This document shows positions 6,373 through 15,492 of a DNA stretch of 64,000 bases, piece after piece. How positions within the stretch are numbered: the stretch's first letter is position 1; each line of letters starts with the position of its first letter. Origin of the DNA: Candidatus Zixiibacteriota bacterium (lineage in GTDB: Bacteria; Zixibacteria; MSB-5A5; GN15; FEB-12). Made by a program: the position numbers and the translations under genes. Below the pieces are notes generated by a model that saw nothing but the letters and a program-made list of their open reading frames with translations, searched no databases and was not told the DNA's origin. The stretch is taken from the NCBI GenBank assembly GCA_022571845.1, contig JACZXB010000006.1:62001-126000 (forward strand), given 5' to 3'.

Positions 6373-9300
6373 TTGAAGATAAATCGTTTATTTACCAAAG
6401 AGAGCAAGTCGCCTTATGATGAAATAGAGTTCACTCAGAGGTCTTCAGAAATAAAAAATCCTGATGGCTCAGTAGTTTTTAAGCAGGACGACATTCAAGT
6501 TCCGAGTGAGTGGTCGCAGGTAGCAGTTGATATTTTAGCACAGAAATATTTTCGTCGTGCCGGAGTGCCTCAGAGTGATGAGAAAGGACAGCCAATACTG
6601 GATGAATCCGGAGAGCAGCTCAAAGGCAGAGAGACAGATGCCAGACAGATTTTTGGGCGCCTGGCCGGCTGCTGGAAACATTGGGGAGAAAAATACGAAT
6701 ATTTTGATTCAGCCCAGGATGCACAAGCATTTGAAGATGAACTATGTTACATGCTGGCGGCTCAGATTGCCGCTCCTAACTCACCGCAATGGTTTAACAC
6801 CGGACTGTATCATTCTTATGGCATTACCGGCAAAGCTCAGGGACATTATTTTGTCGATCCTGAGACTCACAATCTGACAACTGCTCAAAACGCCTACGAA
6901 CACCCTCAGCCGCATGCCTGCTTTATTCAGTCGGTAAGTGATGACTTGGTCAACAAAGGCGGCATAATGGATTTGTGGGTGCGAGAGGCTCGTCTTTTTA
7001 AATACGGCTCAGGTACCGGCACAAACTTTTCCAATTTACGTGGAGAAAAAGAACCTCTTTCGGGGGGAGGTAATTCATCAGGCTTAATGTCGTTCTTGAA
7101 AATTGGAGACCGTGCTGCCGGTGCCATAAAATCAGGCGGCACCACCCGGCGCGCGGCAAAAATGGTCTGTCTCGATCTGGACCACCCCGATATAATAGAT
7201 TTTATCTCCTGGAAAGTTGTCGAAGAACAAAAAGTAGCCGCTTTAGTCACCGGCTCCGCAATTATAAAACAGCAACTCAAGAATATTTTTGAGTCCACCA
7301 ATATAGCCGGTGAAGATAAAGTCACCGCTGTTGAAACTGACCCGGGTAAAAATTCAAAATTAAAATTGGCGCTTAAGACAGCCAGGCAGCTTTCAGTGCC
7401 GACTGCCTATATTCAAAAAATAATAGGTCTGGCAAATCAAGGCATAGCAGAAATTGACTTTATTGAACTTGATACAAACTGGGACAGCGATGCCTATCTG
7501 ACAGTATCCGGTCAGAATTCCAATAATTCTATTCGAGTTCCCAATGAATTCTTTAAAACGTTACAGGAAGGCGGTGAATGGAATTTAATTCGCCGTACTG
7601 ATGGCGCTGTTCATGAATCAATCCCGGCCGCAGAGTTATGGGAGAAAATATGTTATTCGGCTTGGGCCTGCGCCGATCCCGGAATTCAGTTTGACACCAC
7701 CATAAACGAGTGGCACACCTGCCCGCACGAAGGGCGTATCAATGCCTCCAATCCCTGCTCGGAATATATGTTTCTTGATGATACCGCCTGCAACTTAGCT
7801 TCGATTAACTTAATCAAGTTTCTCAAAAGTGACGGCAAGTTTGATATTGAGGGCTATTTGCATGCGATTTCGCTCTGGACAATAGTTCTGGAAATCTCAG
7901 TTCTCATGGCCTCATTTCCTTCGGCAGCTATTGCCCAAAGAAGCTTTGACTACCGCACGCTTGGACTTGGATTTGCCAATCTTGGTACTCTTTTGATGCG
8001 TATGGGCATTCCCTATGATTCTTCCGAGGGTTATGCCTGGTGCGGAGCGCTGAGTTCTATGCTGACCGGTCAGTCCTATGTCGTTTCGGCGGATATGGCC
8101 AAACAGCTGGGACCATTTCCGGCTTATTTTAAGAATCGTGAATCTATGCTGAAAGTGATGCGTAATCATCGGCGGGCTGCCTATAACGCTGAAAAGTCTG
8201 AATTTGAAGATCTGACAATCAAACCTACAGGAATCAATCAGAATTATATTCCGGAGGAAATAATAGAGACAGCTCGCCGGGTCTGGGACAAAGCCATCGA
8301 ACAGGGAGAAATCTACGGTTTCCGCAATGCCCAGGCGACTGTAATTGCCCCTACCGGCACCATTGGTCTTTTGATGGATTGCGATACCACCGGAATTGAG
8401 CCTGATTTTTCACTGGTGAAATTTAAGAAACTGGCTGGCGGCGGTTATTTTAAGATTATCAATCAGTCGGTACCGGTAGCGCTTGCTAAGCTTGGCTACA
8501 CCGAAGAAGAAAACAGCAAGATTATTTTGTATGCTACCGGACGAAAGACTCTCAAGGGCGCTCCGTTTATTAATCATGAATCGCTGACCGCTAAAGGATT
8601 TGAAGGAGAGCAGCTGGATAAGATAGAAAAGACCCTGGCAAATGTTTTTGATGTTTCATTTGCGTTTAACAAGTTTTCACTGGGTGAGGAGTTTCTCCGG
8701 GATACCCTTGGATTCAGCGAAGAGGTCACGGAAGACTGGCATTTTAATCTGCTGCGGGAGCTGGGTTTTACTCGTGAGCAGATTGAAGCAGCAAATGAAT
8801 TCTGCTGCGGCACTATGACGCTCGAGAGTGCTCCTCACTTAAAAGAGGAACATCTGCCGATATTTGACTGTGCCAACAAGTGCGGCCGCAAAGGTATCAG
8901 ATATATCAGGTACCAGGCTCATATCAAAATGATGGCAGCATCGCAGCCATTTATCTCCGGAGCAATCTCTAAGACCATTAATATGCCGTCTGAGGCGACA
9001 ATTGATGATGTCAAAAAGGCTTACCGCATGTCCTGGGAAACAATGAACAAAGCTATCGCGCTGTATCGTGACGGCTCCAAGCTCAGTCAGCCACTTAGTT
9101 CCAAACTCTTTGAAGAAGACGAAGCCGAACAACCGCTGACAGTTGAAAAAGTATCTGAGCAGATGGCCGAGAAAATTATATACCGCTATATAGCCAAGCG
9201 TCGCCGTATGCCGCAAAGACGGGCTGGCTATACTCAAAAAGCAGTTATTGGCGGGCACAAACTTTATCTGCGGACCGGCGAATACAGCGACGGTACTCTG

Positions 9301-10059
9301 GGAGAGATTTTTCTGGATATGCATCGCGAGGGAGCAGCCTTCCGCTCCATGATGAACTGCTTTGCTATTGCAGTTTCGCTGGGTCTTCAGCATGGTGTTC
9401 CCTTAGAAGAATTCGTCGACGCTTTTTTGTTTTCCCGCTTTGAACCCAACGGCCTGGTTCAGGGAAATAAGTCCATCAAGCGCTCAACTTCAATAATAGA
9501 TTATATCTTCCGTGAGCTGGCTATCTCTTATCTGGAACGCAATGATCTGGCGCAGGTATCCGAAGAGGATCTGCGCAGCGATACTCTGGGTGAGCCGATG
9601 GGCGAAGCCATGGACTTTGAAGAAGAAGAGGAAATTAAGCTGGTTGCCAACAGAAAAGTTCCGACCGGAAAACGGACCGAAAATGATATTCGCACCCGCC
9701 ATCTGGTACAGGATTTGTCAAACGGTGATGCAGGCGGCGGCAGCAACGGGTCTGATAAAGAATCTATTAACCGCATTGATATCGATAAAGATAAGGGAGT
9801 AGAGGCCAATGCTACACAGAAGGAGAGTTCGATTGCTGATGAACAAATTGAAAGCGCCTCGGCGCATTTTGAGTTTACCCAAACAACAGTTACCTCTACT
9901 TCAACTTCGACCGAAGGACGACGTATCCTTGAAATTAGAGAAGCACGACTAAAAGGCTACGAAGGTGACATGTGCAGTGAGTGCGGGCAGTTCACCATGA
10001 TACGCAACGGCACCTGCCTCAAATGTGATACCTGCGGCGCTACCTCGGGCTGCAGCTGA
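6373..10059 (+). CDS. nrdJ: Adenosylcobalamin-dependent (class II) ribonucleotide reductase
   Basis: A 1,228-residue protein of the long NrdJ type. It converts ribonucleotides to deoxyribonucleotides using a B12-generated thiyl radical, independently of oxygen. Visible hallmarks are [12 protein letters not shown], the glycine-rich [33 protein letters not shown] with a conserved active-site Cys, APTGTIG, and [15 protein letters not shown]. The C-terminal third has [27 protein letters not shown] and FEPNGLV, and the last 28 residues form a Cys-rich tail (Cys1201, 1204, 1215, 1218, 1221, 1227) expected for redox shuttling or zinc binding. Translation starts at TTG 6373 with AGGAGGG spaced 5 bases upstream. 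It is monocistronic, with its own terminator. Confidence 0.95.
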   Translation: MKINRLFTKESKSPYDEIEFTQRSSEIKNPDGSVVFKQDDIQVPSEWSQVAVDILAQKYFRRAGVPQSDEKGQPILDESGEQLKGRETDARQIFGRLAGCWKHWGEKYEYFDSAQDAQAFEDELCYMLAAQIAAPNSPQWFNTGLYHSYGITGKAQGHYFVDPETHNLTTAQNAYEHPQPHACFIQSVSDDLVNKGGIMDLWVREARLFKYGSGTGTNFSNLRGEKEPLSGGGNSSGLMSFLKIGDRAAGAIKSGGTTRRAAKMVCLDLDHPDIIDFISWKVVEEQKVAALVTGSAIIKQQLKNIFESTNIAGEDKVTAVETDPGKNSKLKLALKTARQLSVPTAYIQKIIGLANQGIAEIDFIELDTNWDSDAYLTVSGQNSNNSIRVPNEFFKTLQEGGEWNLIRRTDGAVHESIPAAELWEKICYSAWACADPGIQFDTTINEWHTCPHEGRINASNPCSEYMFLDDTACNLASINLIKFLKSDGKFDIEGYLHAISLWTIVLEISVLMASFPSAAIAQRSFDYRTLGLGFANLGTLLMRMGIPYDSSEGYAWCGALSSMLTGQSYVVSADMAKQLGPFPAYFKNRESMLKVMRNHRRAAYNAEKSEFEDLTIKPTGINQNYIPEEIIETARRVWDKAIEQGEIYGFRNAQATVIAPTGTIGLLMDCDTTGIEPDFSLVKFKKLAGGGYFKIINQSVPVALAKLGYTEEENSKIILYATGRKTLKGAPFINHESLTAKGFEGEQLDKIEKTLANVFDVSFAFNKFSLGEEFLRDTLGFSEEVTEDWHFNLLRELGFTREQIEAANEFCCGTMTLESAPHLKEEHLPIFDCANKCGRKGIRYIRYQAHIKMMAASQPFISGAISKTINMPSEATIDDVKKAYRMSWETMNKAIALYRDGSKLSQPLSSKLFEEDEAEQPLTVEKVSEQMAEKIIYRYIAKRRRMPQRRAGYTQKAVIGGHKLYLRTGEYSDGTLGEIFLDMHREGAAFRSMMNCFAIAVSLGLQHGVPLEEFVDAFLFSRFEPNGLVQGNKSIKRSTSIIDYIFRELAISYLERNDLAQVSEEDLRSDTLGEPMGEAMDFEEEEEIKLVANRKVPTGKRTENDIRTRHLVQDLSNGDAGGGSNGSDKESINRIDIDKDKGVEANATQKESSIADEQIESASAHFEFTQTTVTSTSTSTEGRRILEIREARLKGYEGDMCSECGQFTMIRNGTCLKCDTCGATSGCS

Positions 10060-10090
10060 TATTTTAGGCCATAACACTTCTAATATATTA

Positions 10091-10125
10091 CCCGGCCGCT
10101 ACTAGTGCGGTCGGGTTTTCTTTTT
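10091..10125 (+). terminator. Intrinsic terminator of nrdJ
   Basis: CCCGGCCGC (10091-10099) pairs with GCGGTCGGG (10107-10115), nine pairs including one G-U, with a 7-base loop and a T-rich tail 10116-10125. It starts 31 bases after the nrdJ stop. Confidence 0.9.
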
Positions 10126-10185
10126 ACTGTTAGCATAGCTTAAAAAAGTTTTGTTTCTTATAAAAGAACCCGGAGTTTTTCTATT

Positions 10186-11670
10186 TTGAGAATTTCTATA
10201 AGAATTATTAACGCTCTGACTTTTGTAGTTATCTCTTACCTGTCAATTACGGGCATTCGTCTGCTGCTGTTTGGCAACCGCCTGTCGCTGCCCGAATGGC
10301 TGGTCTGGCTGCAAACTATAGAGTTCGGTTATAATACTCAGCTGCTTCACTTTTATGCCGGGCTAGCGCTGGCAGGGTTGTTGACAATAAGAATAGCTTT
10401 AAACATTATTTCTGCTAAAGAAAAACATTCGGTAAAGCTGAATTCAAATATTGCCGAAATGTGGCGGAGCAATATCGCTCTTGTAATAAATTTGCTGCTA
10501 TTTTTGGCTATCATATCGGGACTGCTTGTTTATTCAGGAAAGATAACAGGCGCCCTTTCTTATGCTTCACTTAAAAATATGCATTTGATCAGCTTTTGGG
10601 GAGTACTGCTGTTTTCTGTCATTTACGGGATGGTTAAAATTCTTCAAAGAGACAGATATGAAAACAGATTTACTTACAGATCAAAAGAGGGCAAGAGAAC
10701 TTGGGCTGCTCTTTTAGCTTTGTTTCCTATCTGCGCTATAGTTGCCTGGGGAGTAGCTGAATTTGTGAACACTCCCATGACCTTAAGCAGTCGAAGGATG
10801 AATCGAAATATCGTGCTCGATGGTCATGCCCACACAATTGAATGGCATGGTGTAGACTCTGTAGTTGTACCGGTAACTGGCGGAGACAATTTTGATAACG
10901 GTTCTACTAATGTTCTGGTTAAGAGTTTTAGAAACAGGCGGCATATTTTCTTTTTATTTCAATGGCAGGATAACAGCAGGTCATTCAATCGCCGGCTTGT
11001 TAAAACAGACAGCGGCTGGATAGAACAAAAATCGGACAGTTCTATTTTTGGAGAGTCAGTCTATTTTGAGGACCAGTTAGCGGTTTCTTTTCACAGGAGC
11101 AGTTCGGGCTGTCTAGAGAGCTGTCACCTGGGTAATAGCAAACAAGCCGGCAGACATTATACAAGTGGAGACAGGTCCGACGTCTGGGTTTGGAGAGCGC
11201 TTAGCACCAATCCGGTTGGCGAGGCAGATGATGGCTGGTGGGCAGCAGCCAGTGATTCAAGCAGGGGCATCCGCTTTGATAACTCAGCCGGCGGTGGTTA
11301 TGCCTCGAACTTAAATCGCGAATGGGATGAGCCTTATTTTTTGAGTTATCATCCGGCCTTCAGATACTGGATAGATATGAATTCAAAATATTTTCTGTCA
11401 TATCGTCCCGGGCTGGACATTTTTGAAATCGGTGCAATTCAGCCGGCTGTGGTCACTTCGCCGTTTATGGGAGACCGGGGAGATATCCGCGTCCGGGGAA
11501 ACTGGGCTAACGGTTTATGGACAGTGGAATTAAGCAGGTCCTTAAATACTGGATCACCATTTGATATTGCTTTGCTGGGAACTGTCTGGATGAGTCTGGC
11601 GCCATTTGATAACAGTGAAAAAATGCACAGTTATCATTTCAAAACGATTAAGCTCATTGTTGAAAAATGA
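10186..11670 (+). CDS. Membrane cytochrome b fused to an ethylbenzene-dehydrogenase-type heme domain
   Basis: A 494-residue protein starting at TTG 10186, with CGGAG at 10171-10175. Residues 1-195 contain about five hydrophobic spans resembling a cytochrome b561/DUF4405-type module, with candidate heme histidines at 55 and 133. The soluble remainder resembles the ethylbenzene-dehydrogenase heme-binding domain (EB_dh): IEWHGVDSVVVPV, FFLFQWQDNSRSFNR, and the atypical heme-c-like site CLESCH (Cys309, Cys313, His314; CX3CH rather than CX2CH). It probably moves electrons between the quinone pool and a periplasmic partner. No molybdoenzyme or oxidase subunit is adjacent. Its 3' end faces the vWA gene across a shared terminator. 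Confidence 0.75.
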   Translation: MRISIRIINALTFVVISYLSITGIRLLLFGNRLSLPEWLVWLQTIEFGYNTQLLHFYAGLALAGLLTIRIALNIISAKEKHSVKLNSNIAEMWRSNIALVINLLLFLAIISGLLVYSGKITGALSYASLKNMHLISFWGVLLFSVIYGMVKILQRDRYENRFTYRSKEGKRTWAALLALFPICAIVAWGVAEFVNTPMTLSSRRMNRNIVLDGHAHTIEWHGVDSVVVPVTGGDNFDNGSTNVLVKSFRNRRHIFFLFQWQDNSRSFNRRLVKTDSGWIEQKSDSSIFGESVYFEDQLAVSFHRSSSGCLESCHLGNSKQAGRHYTSGDRSDVWVWRALSTNPVGEADDGWWAAASDSSRGIRFDNSAGGGYASNLNREWDEPYFLSYHPAFRYWIDMNSKYFLSYRPGLDIFEIGAIQPAVVTSPFMGDRGDIRVRGNWANGLWTVELSRSLNTGSPFDIALLGTVWMSLAPFDNSEKMHSYHFKTIKLIVEK

Positions 11671-11688
11671 TATAAACTGATTTGAGAA

Positions 11689-11716
11689 AAAGGACCGGTT
11701 TTGAATCCGGTCCTTT
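11689..11716. terminator. Bidirectional terminator between convergent genes
   Basis: AAAGGACCGG (11689-11698) pairs perfectly with CCGGTCCTTT (11707-11716) across an 8-base loop. The T-run is better on the minus strand, where it serves the vWA gene whose stop is at 11726; it also lies just after the cytochrome gene. Confidence 0.85.
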
Positions 11717-11725
11717 CATCATAAA

Positions 11726-13774
11726 CTACTCTTGAAAATCATTACTGGCAAGTTCCTGTTTGAGCTGTCTGGCTTTGGTGACTAAGTTCATCAGTTCCAG
11801 CACATCGTCCTGGCCGGTTTGATTGTAAACATCACCCGCCAAAGAAAGCACATCGCCCAAATCCGAGCCTCTGGCCCAATAAGATTGGCGCATAATTTCA
11901 GAAAACTCGGCAGCGGCCGCAGCCAGTTTGTAGTCTGGGCTACAGAAAGCAAAGTTGCGGTCGAATATGCTGGTAGTGATCGGCCGGCTGATCTCTTCGA
12001 CAAAACCTGTTTCCGGGTTTTTGTAACGAATATAGATTTTGCCAATCTGCTTTTTGTGGGCGTCTTTATTGAACTTAATTTCGTACAAAGCAGTGACACT
12101 ATGGCCGGAGCCGACTTCGCCGCCGTCCTCGTTATCATCGCGAAACTTGTTGTCCTCAACGTTGCGGTTCTCGTAACCCAAGAGACGATAGCTGCGGACA
12201 ACTTCAGGATCAAAATCTACCTGAATTTTAACATCGCGGGCTATTACCTGCAGTGCGCCTGAGAGGTTATCGGTGAAGACTCTTCTGGCTTCGGCGATAT
12301 CATCGACATAAGCATAATAGCCATTGCCTTTGTTACCGAGTTTCTCCATCAGCACGTCATTATAGTTGCCCATGCCGAAACCAATGGCAGAAAGAGTGAT
12401 ACCCCGGTTGGCCTGTTTTTTTATTCTTTCAAGTAATTCATCCGCAGCGGTAATGCCAACATTGGCGACACCGTCGGAGCACAGGATGATGCGGTTAATT
12501 TTGTTTTTTTGGAAATGACGCGATGACATATCGTAGGCCAGTCGCAATCCGGCCTCGCAATTGGTCGAGCCGCTCGTACCAAGGGTCATTATTGCGTATA
12601 AAATTCTTTCTTTGTTTCTTATCGATGTTGGTTGCAGATGTACTCTTGCAGTTGAGCCATAGACTACGATTCCGACTTGGTCATTATAGTTTAGTTTGTT
12701 GACCAAAAGTCTCAGCGCTTTTCTGACAAGACCGATTCTGTTCTCCCTTGCCATTGAACCGGAGACATCTACTAGGAAAACCAGATTGGCAGCTTTGCGG
12801 TTTTCCTCGCCTATTTTTTTGCCTTTGATACCTATGCGCAGCATCTGGCTGTTCTGACCAAACGGCGACCGGGAGCCCTCGAGATAAACTGCAAAAGTTT
12901 CTTCTTCAGGCGCGTTATAATTGTAATTGAAGTGATTGATGAACTCCTCGGTCCTGACGGCATCTTTTTCCGGCAGGTTGCCTCGTTCAAGATAAGCGCG
13001 CGCCAGAATGTATGAAGCGTCGTCGATATCTACTGCAAAAGTAGAGAAATGGTCGTCTTCGGTATCGACAAACGGATTAACGCCATAGTTTTCAAAAAAC
13101 ATAGCGTCATAAGGCTTGCCATTGACAATGGCCGTGCCGCCATGAGCGGGAGGGAAGGGCTGTACTGACTTTAGTCTGGGCACTTTATTTAGGTTAGCCG
13201 TAGCGCTGTTTTTTGGAACGCCATCCATGATGTATGAAGTTTCAGAAGCTCTGCCGCCTCTGATAAATACTTCACCCTCACTATTAGTGACAACTTCGGC
13301 CACTTGCTCAATGAGATCATCTACTGAAGGCATAGTTTTTTGTTCCATCATTTTTTTTGTAATGATAGTCTGGTTAGAAGTCTCAAACTTGTCCATGATA
13401 TCAATCTCGGCCTCGACAACTATTTTTTCTTCAAGTCCGTCTGGTCCCTGAGTCAGAGAGTTATTTATTTCGACTGTTAGGTCAGCTTCCACTATTACGT
13501 TTTTTACCTCAAGTGTTTGAAAACCAATACTTGAAATTCGAAGGGTGTAGGTACCGGGTGCGATTCTCGGAATAACAAACTTGCCGTCAAGGTCTGTATT
13601 AGCCCCTCTATTGGTTCCGACTACCAGAACTGTCGCCCCTACGATGGGCAGGCCGGTATGGCTGTCTATTATCCGACCGGAGATTTGGCCGGTGGCATCA
13701 GCCAGTATAATAGCGGCGGCCATTAGCGATACTAAGGCGAGGACTGCCAGGGTTAATTTGATGTTGTGGCGCAT
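11726..13774 (-). CDS. Secreted vWA-domain protein with carboxypeptidase-regulatory and TonB-plug-like N-terminus
   Basis: A 682-residue secreted protein (signal peptide about 1-26). Residues 28-105 form a carboxypeptidase-regulatory-like beta-sandwich (GQISGRIIDSHTGLPIVGATV). Residues 145-190 resemble a TonB-receptor plug (SVDDLIEQVAEVVTNSEG, FIRGGRASETSYIMDGV), but no 22-strand barrel follows. Instead comes a YfbK-type vWA protein: N-terminal FSTFAVDIDDASYILARAYL at about 243-262, a vWA domain with intact MIDAS DVSGS at 336-340, and a C-terminal DUF3520-like region with ALQVIARDVKIQVDFDP. Such proteins bind protein ligands at the cell surface through a metal ion. It lies 130 bases downstream of glutamate dehydrogenase on the same strand. 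The function is unknown. Confidence 0.85.
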   Translation of the reverse strand: MRHNIKLTLAVLALVSLMAAAIILADATGQISGRIIDSHTGLPIVGATVLVVGTNRGANTDLDGKFVIPRIAPGTYTLRISSIGFQTLEVKNVIVEADLTVEINNSLTQGPDGLEEKIVVEAEIDIMDKFETSNQTIITKKMMEQKTMPSVDDLIEQVAEVVTNSEGEVFIRGGRASETSYIMDGVPKNSATANLNKVPRLKSVQPFPPAHGGTAIVNGKPYDAMFFENYGVNPFVDTEDDHFSTFAVDIDDASYILARAYLERGNLPEKDAVRTEEFINHFNYNYNAPEEETFAVYLEGSRSPFGQNSQMLRIGIKGKKIGEENRKAANLVFLVDVSGSMARENRIGLVRKALRLLVNKLNYNDQVGIVVYGSTARVHLQPTSIRNKERILYAIMTLGTSGSTNCEAGLRLAYDMSSRHFQKNKINRIILCSDGVANVGITAADELLERIKKQANRGITLSAIGFGMGNYNDVLMEKLGNKGNGYYAYVDDIAEARRVFTDNLSGALQVIARDVKIQVDFDPEVVRSYRLLGYENRNVEDNKFRDDNEDGGEVGSGHSVTALYEIKFNKDAHKKQIGKIYIRYKNPETGFVEEISRPITTSIFDRNFAFCSPDYKLAAAAAEFSEIMRQSYWARGSDLGDVLSLAGDVYNQTGQDDVLELMNLVTKARQLKQELASNDFQE

Positions 13775-13904
13775 AATCCACCTCCTGCGAAAGATTAATG
13801 TTTTCTACTTCTGAGGGGATTACAGCCAAGAGACGGGTTTCTTCCACTGGATGTGCAAAAAAATAAAATTTATTTGGTGATGAAGAATCAGGAAAGCGCA
13901 GGAA

Positions 13905-15341
13905 TTACGGAAAAATACCCAGCTCTTTATAAGAAACTGCTATTTTATCAATAGAATTCATGAAAGCAGCAGTTCTTAAATCGACTTTATTTATTCTGGC
14001 AGATTCATGTATCTGATTGTAGGCCTGAATCATAGTTTCTTCAAGTCCCGATCTTACCAGATCCAGTTCATCGGCTCCGGTGGCAACTTTGCTGATAAGA
14101 GATTGTTCGAATTTTTTCCCGGTAATACTTTCAACAGATTTCAATATGTTGGTGATCATTGACTGGTCAAATCGTTTTTCCATTCGTCCGAAACGTACGT
14201 GAGACAAGTTTTTTATCCACTCGAAATAAGAGACAGTAACACCGCCGGCGTTTAAGAACATGTCCGGTAAAATATAAACTCCTCTTTCAAGCAGAATTTC
14301 GCTGGCAAGAGCGGTGGTTGGTCCGTTGGCCGCTTCGGCAACGATTTTTGCCTTAATATTCGGTGCATTGATTCGGGTAATCTGGTTTTCTAATGCTGCC
14401 GGCACCAAAATGTCACAATCGAATTCAAGCGCCTGACTGGGGTCTTCATACCCTTCGGCTCCGGGAAAACCCTGCGTCTTGCCAGTCTCCTGACGGTAGC
14501 CCATAAGTTTTTCGATGTCAATGCCGTTTGAATCATAAAGTGAACCGTCGTATTCGGCTATTCCGACTATTATTGCGCCGGCTTCCAGCAAAAATTTGGC
14601 GCTATGATATCCGACATTTCCCAGTCCCTGTACTACCACCCGCTTGCCATCAATACCATTAGACAGTCCCAGCTTTTTCATCTCTTCAGTATGCTGACAG
14701 GCTTCACGTATACCGTAAAATACTCCAAGGCCGGTTGCTTCAGTTCTGCCCTGAACACCGCCCTGGGATACAGGCTTGCCGGTAACACAGCCGTAAGCGT
14801 TCATGTCATCCCCTTTCATAGCCAGATAAGTATCTAAGATCCAGGCCATTTCTTTTTGACCGGTGCCATAGTCAGGGGCGGGAACATCTATAGATGGTCC
14901 GATAAAATTTTTCTTAATCAGTTCATAAGCATAACGCCGGGTGAGTCTCTGCAGCTCCGGTTCTGAATACTTGTGGCGGGCAATTTTTACGCCGCCTTTT
15001 GAGCCTCCGAAAGGAACATCTACTATGGCGCATTTATAAGACATCAGCGCTGCCAGCGCCATAACTTCGTCTTCATTTACATTGGCGGCAAAGCGAATCC
15101 CTCCCTTGCCGGGAAGTTTATGATGGCTGTGCTCGGCCCGCCAGGCTTCGACGACTTCTATTTCGCCATTATCCAGCTGCACTGGAAATTTCATGTGATA
15201 GACGCTGTTGCAGGCTTTTATCTGTTTGAGAAGACCTTCGGGGTGTTTGGTGAGAGTGGCGGCTTTATCAAAATTCTTGTTTACCTGTTCAAGGAAACTT
15301 GGCTCTTGAAAAGATGTCTGTGGTTCGGCTACAGTTGTCAT
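13905..15341 (-). CDS. Glu/Leu/Phe/Val family glutamate dehydrogenase
   Basis: A protein of about 478 residues that interconverts glutamate and 2-oxoglutarate plus ammonia with NAD(P). The ATG at 15341 (MTTVAEPQTSF) is chosen over a TTG four codons upstream. Family hallmarks are KGGIRF near 79, VPFGGSKGG near 110 (catalytic-lysine region), PSIDVPAPDYGTG, the Rossmann fingerprint VVQGLGNVGYHSA, and VAEAANGPTT. The length and the mid-domain GVQGRTEATGLGVFYG fit the hexameric bacterial type. Leucine or phenylalanine dehydrogenase is less likely from the length. With the nearby metallopeptidases, a catabolic role on peptide-derived amino acids is plausible (inference). Confidence 0.93.
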   Translation of the reverse strand: MTTVAEPQTSFQEPSFLEQVNKNFDKAATLTKHPEGLLKQIKACNSVYHMKFPVQLDNGEIEVVEAWRAEHSHHKLPGKGGIRFAANVNEDEVMALAALMSYKCAIVDVPFGGSKGGVKIARHKYSEPELQRLTRRYAYELIKKNFIGPSIDVPAPDYGTGQKEMAWILDTYLAMKGDDMNAYGCVTGKPVSQGGVQGRTEATGLGVFYGIREACQHTEEMKKLGLSNGIDGKRVVVQGLGNVGYHSAKFLLEAGAIIVGIAEYDGSLYDSNGIDIEKLMGYRQETGKTQGFPGAEGYEDPSQALEFDCDILVPAALENQITRINAPNIKAKIVAEAANGPTTALASEILLERGVYILPDMFLNAGGVTVSYFEWIKNLSHVRFGRMEKRFDQSMITNILKSVESITGKKFEQSLISKVATGADELDLVRSGLEETMIQAYNQIHESARINKVDLRTAAFMNSIDKIAVSYKELGIFP

Positions 15342-15492
15342 AATTTTTCCCAACTTCAGAGGACAAACATATGTATGCTTATCGGTAAAACAAAGAGATA
15401 AATGACGAAAGATTAGAGAAAGTCAGGCTTTTGGCGCTGCGATAGCAGGAAGCAAGAACCCAGGTATTGCAAGGCTTTTGAGAGACAGGGTT

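Noticed and set aside
7200-7560. Apparent insertion in the ribonucleotide reductase (around [15 protein letters not shown])
   Set aside because: The segment up to [11 protein letters not shown] is, from recall, normal for long NrdJ proteins, so it is not an intein or novel insert.
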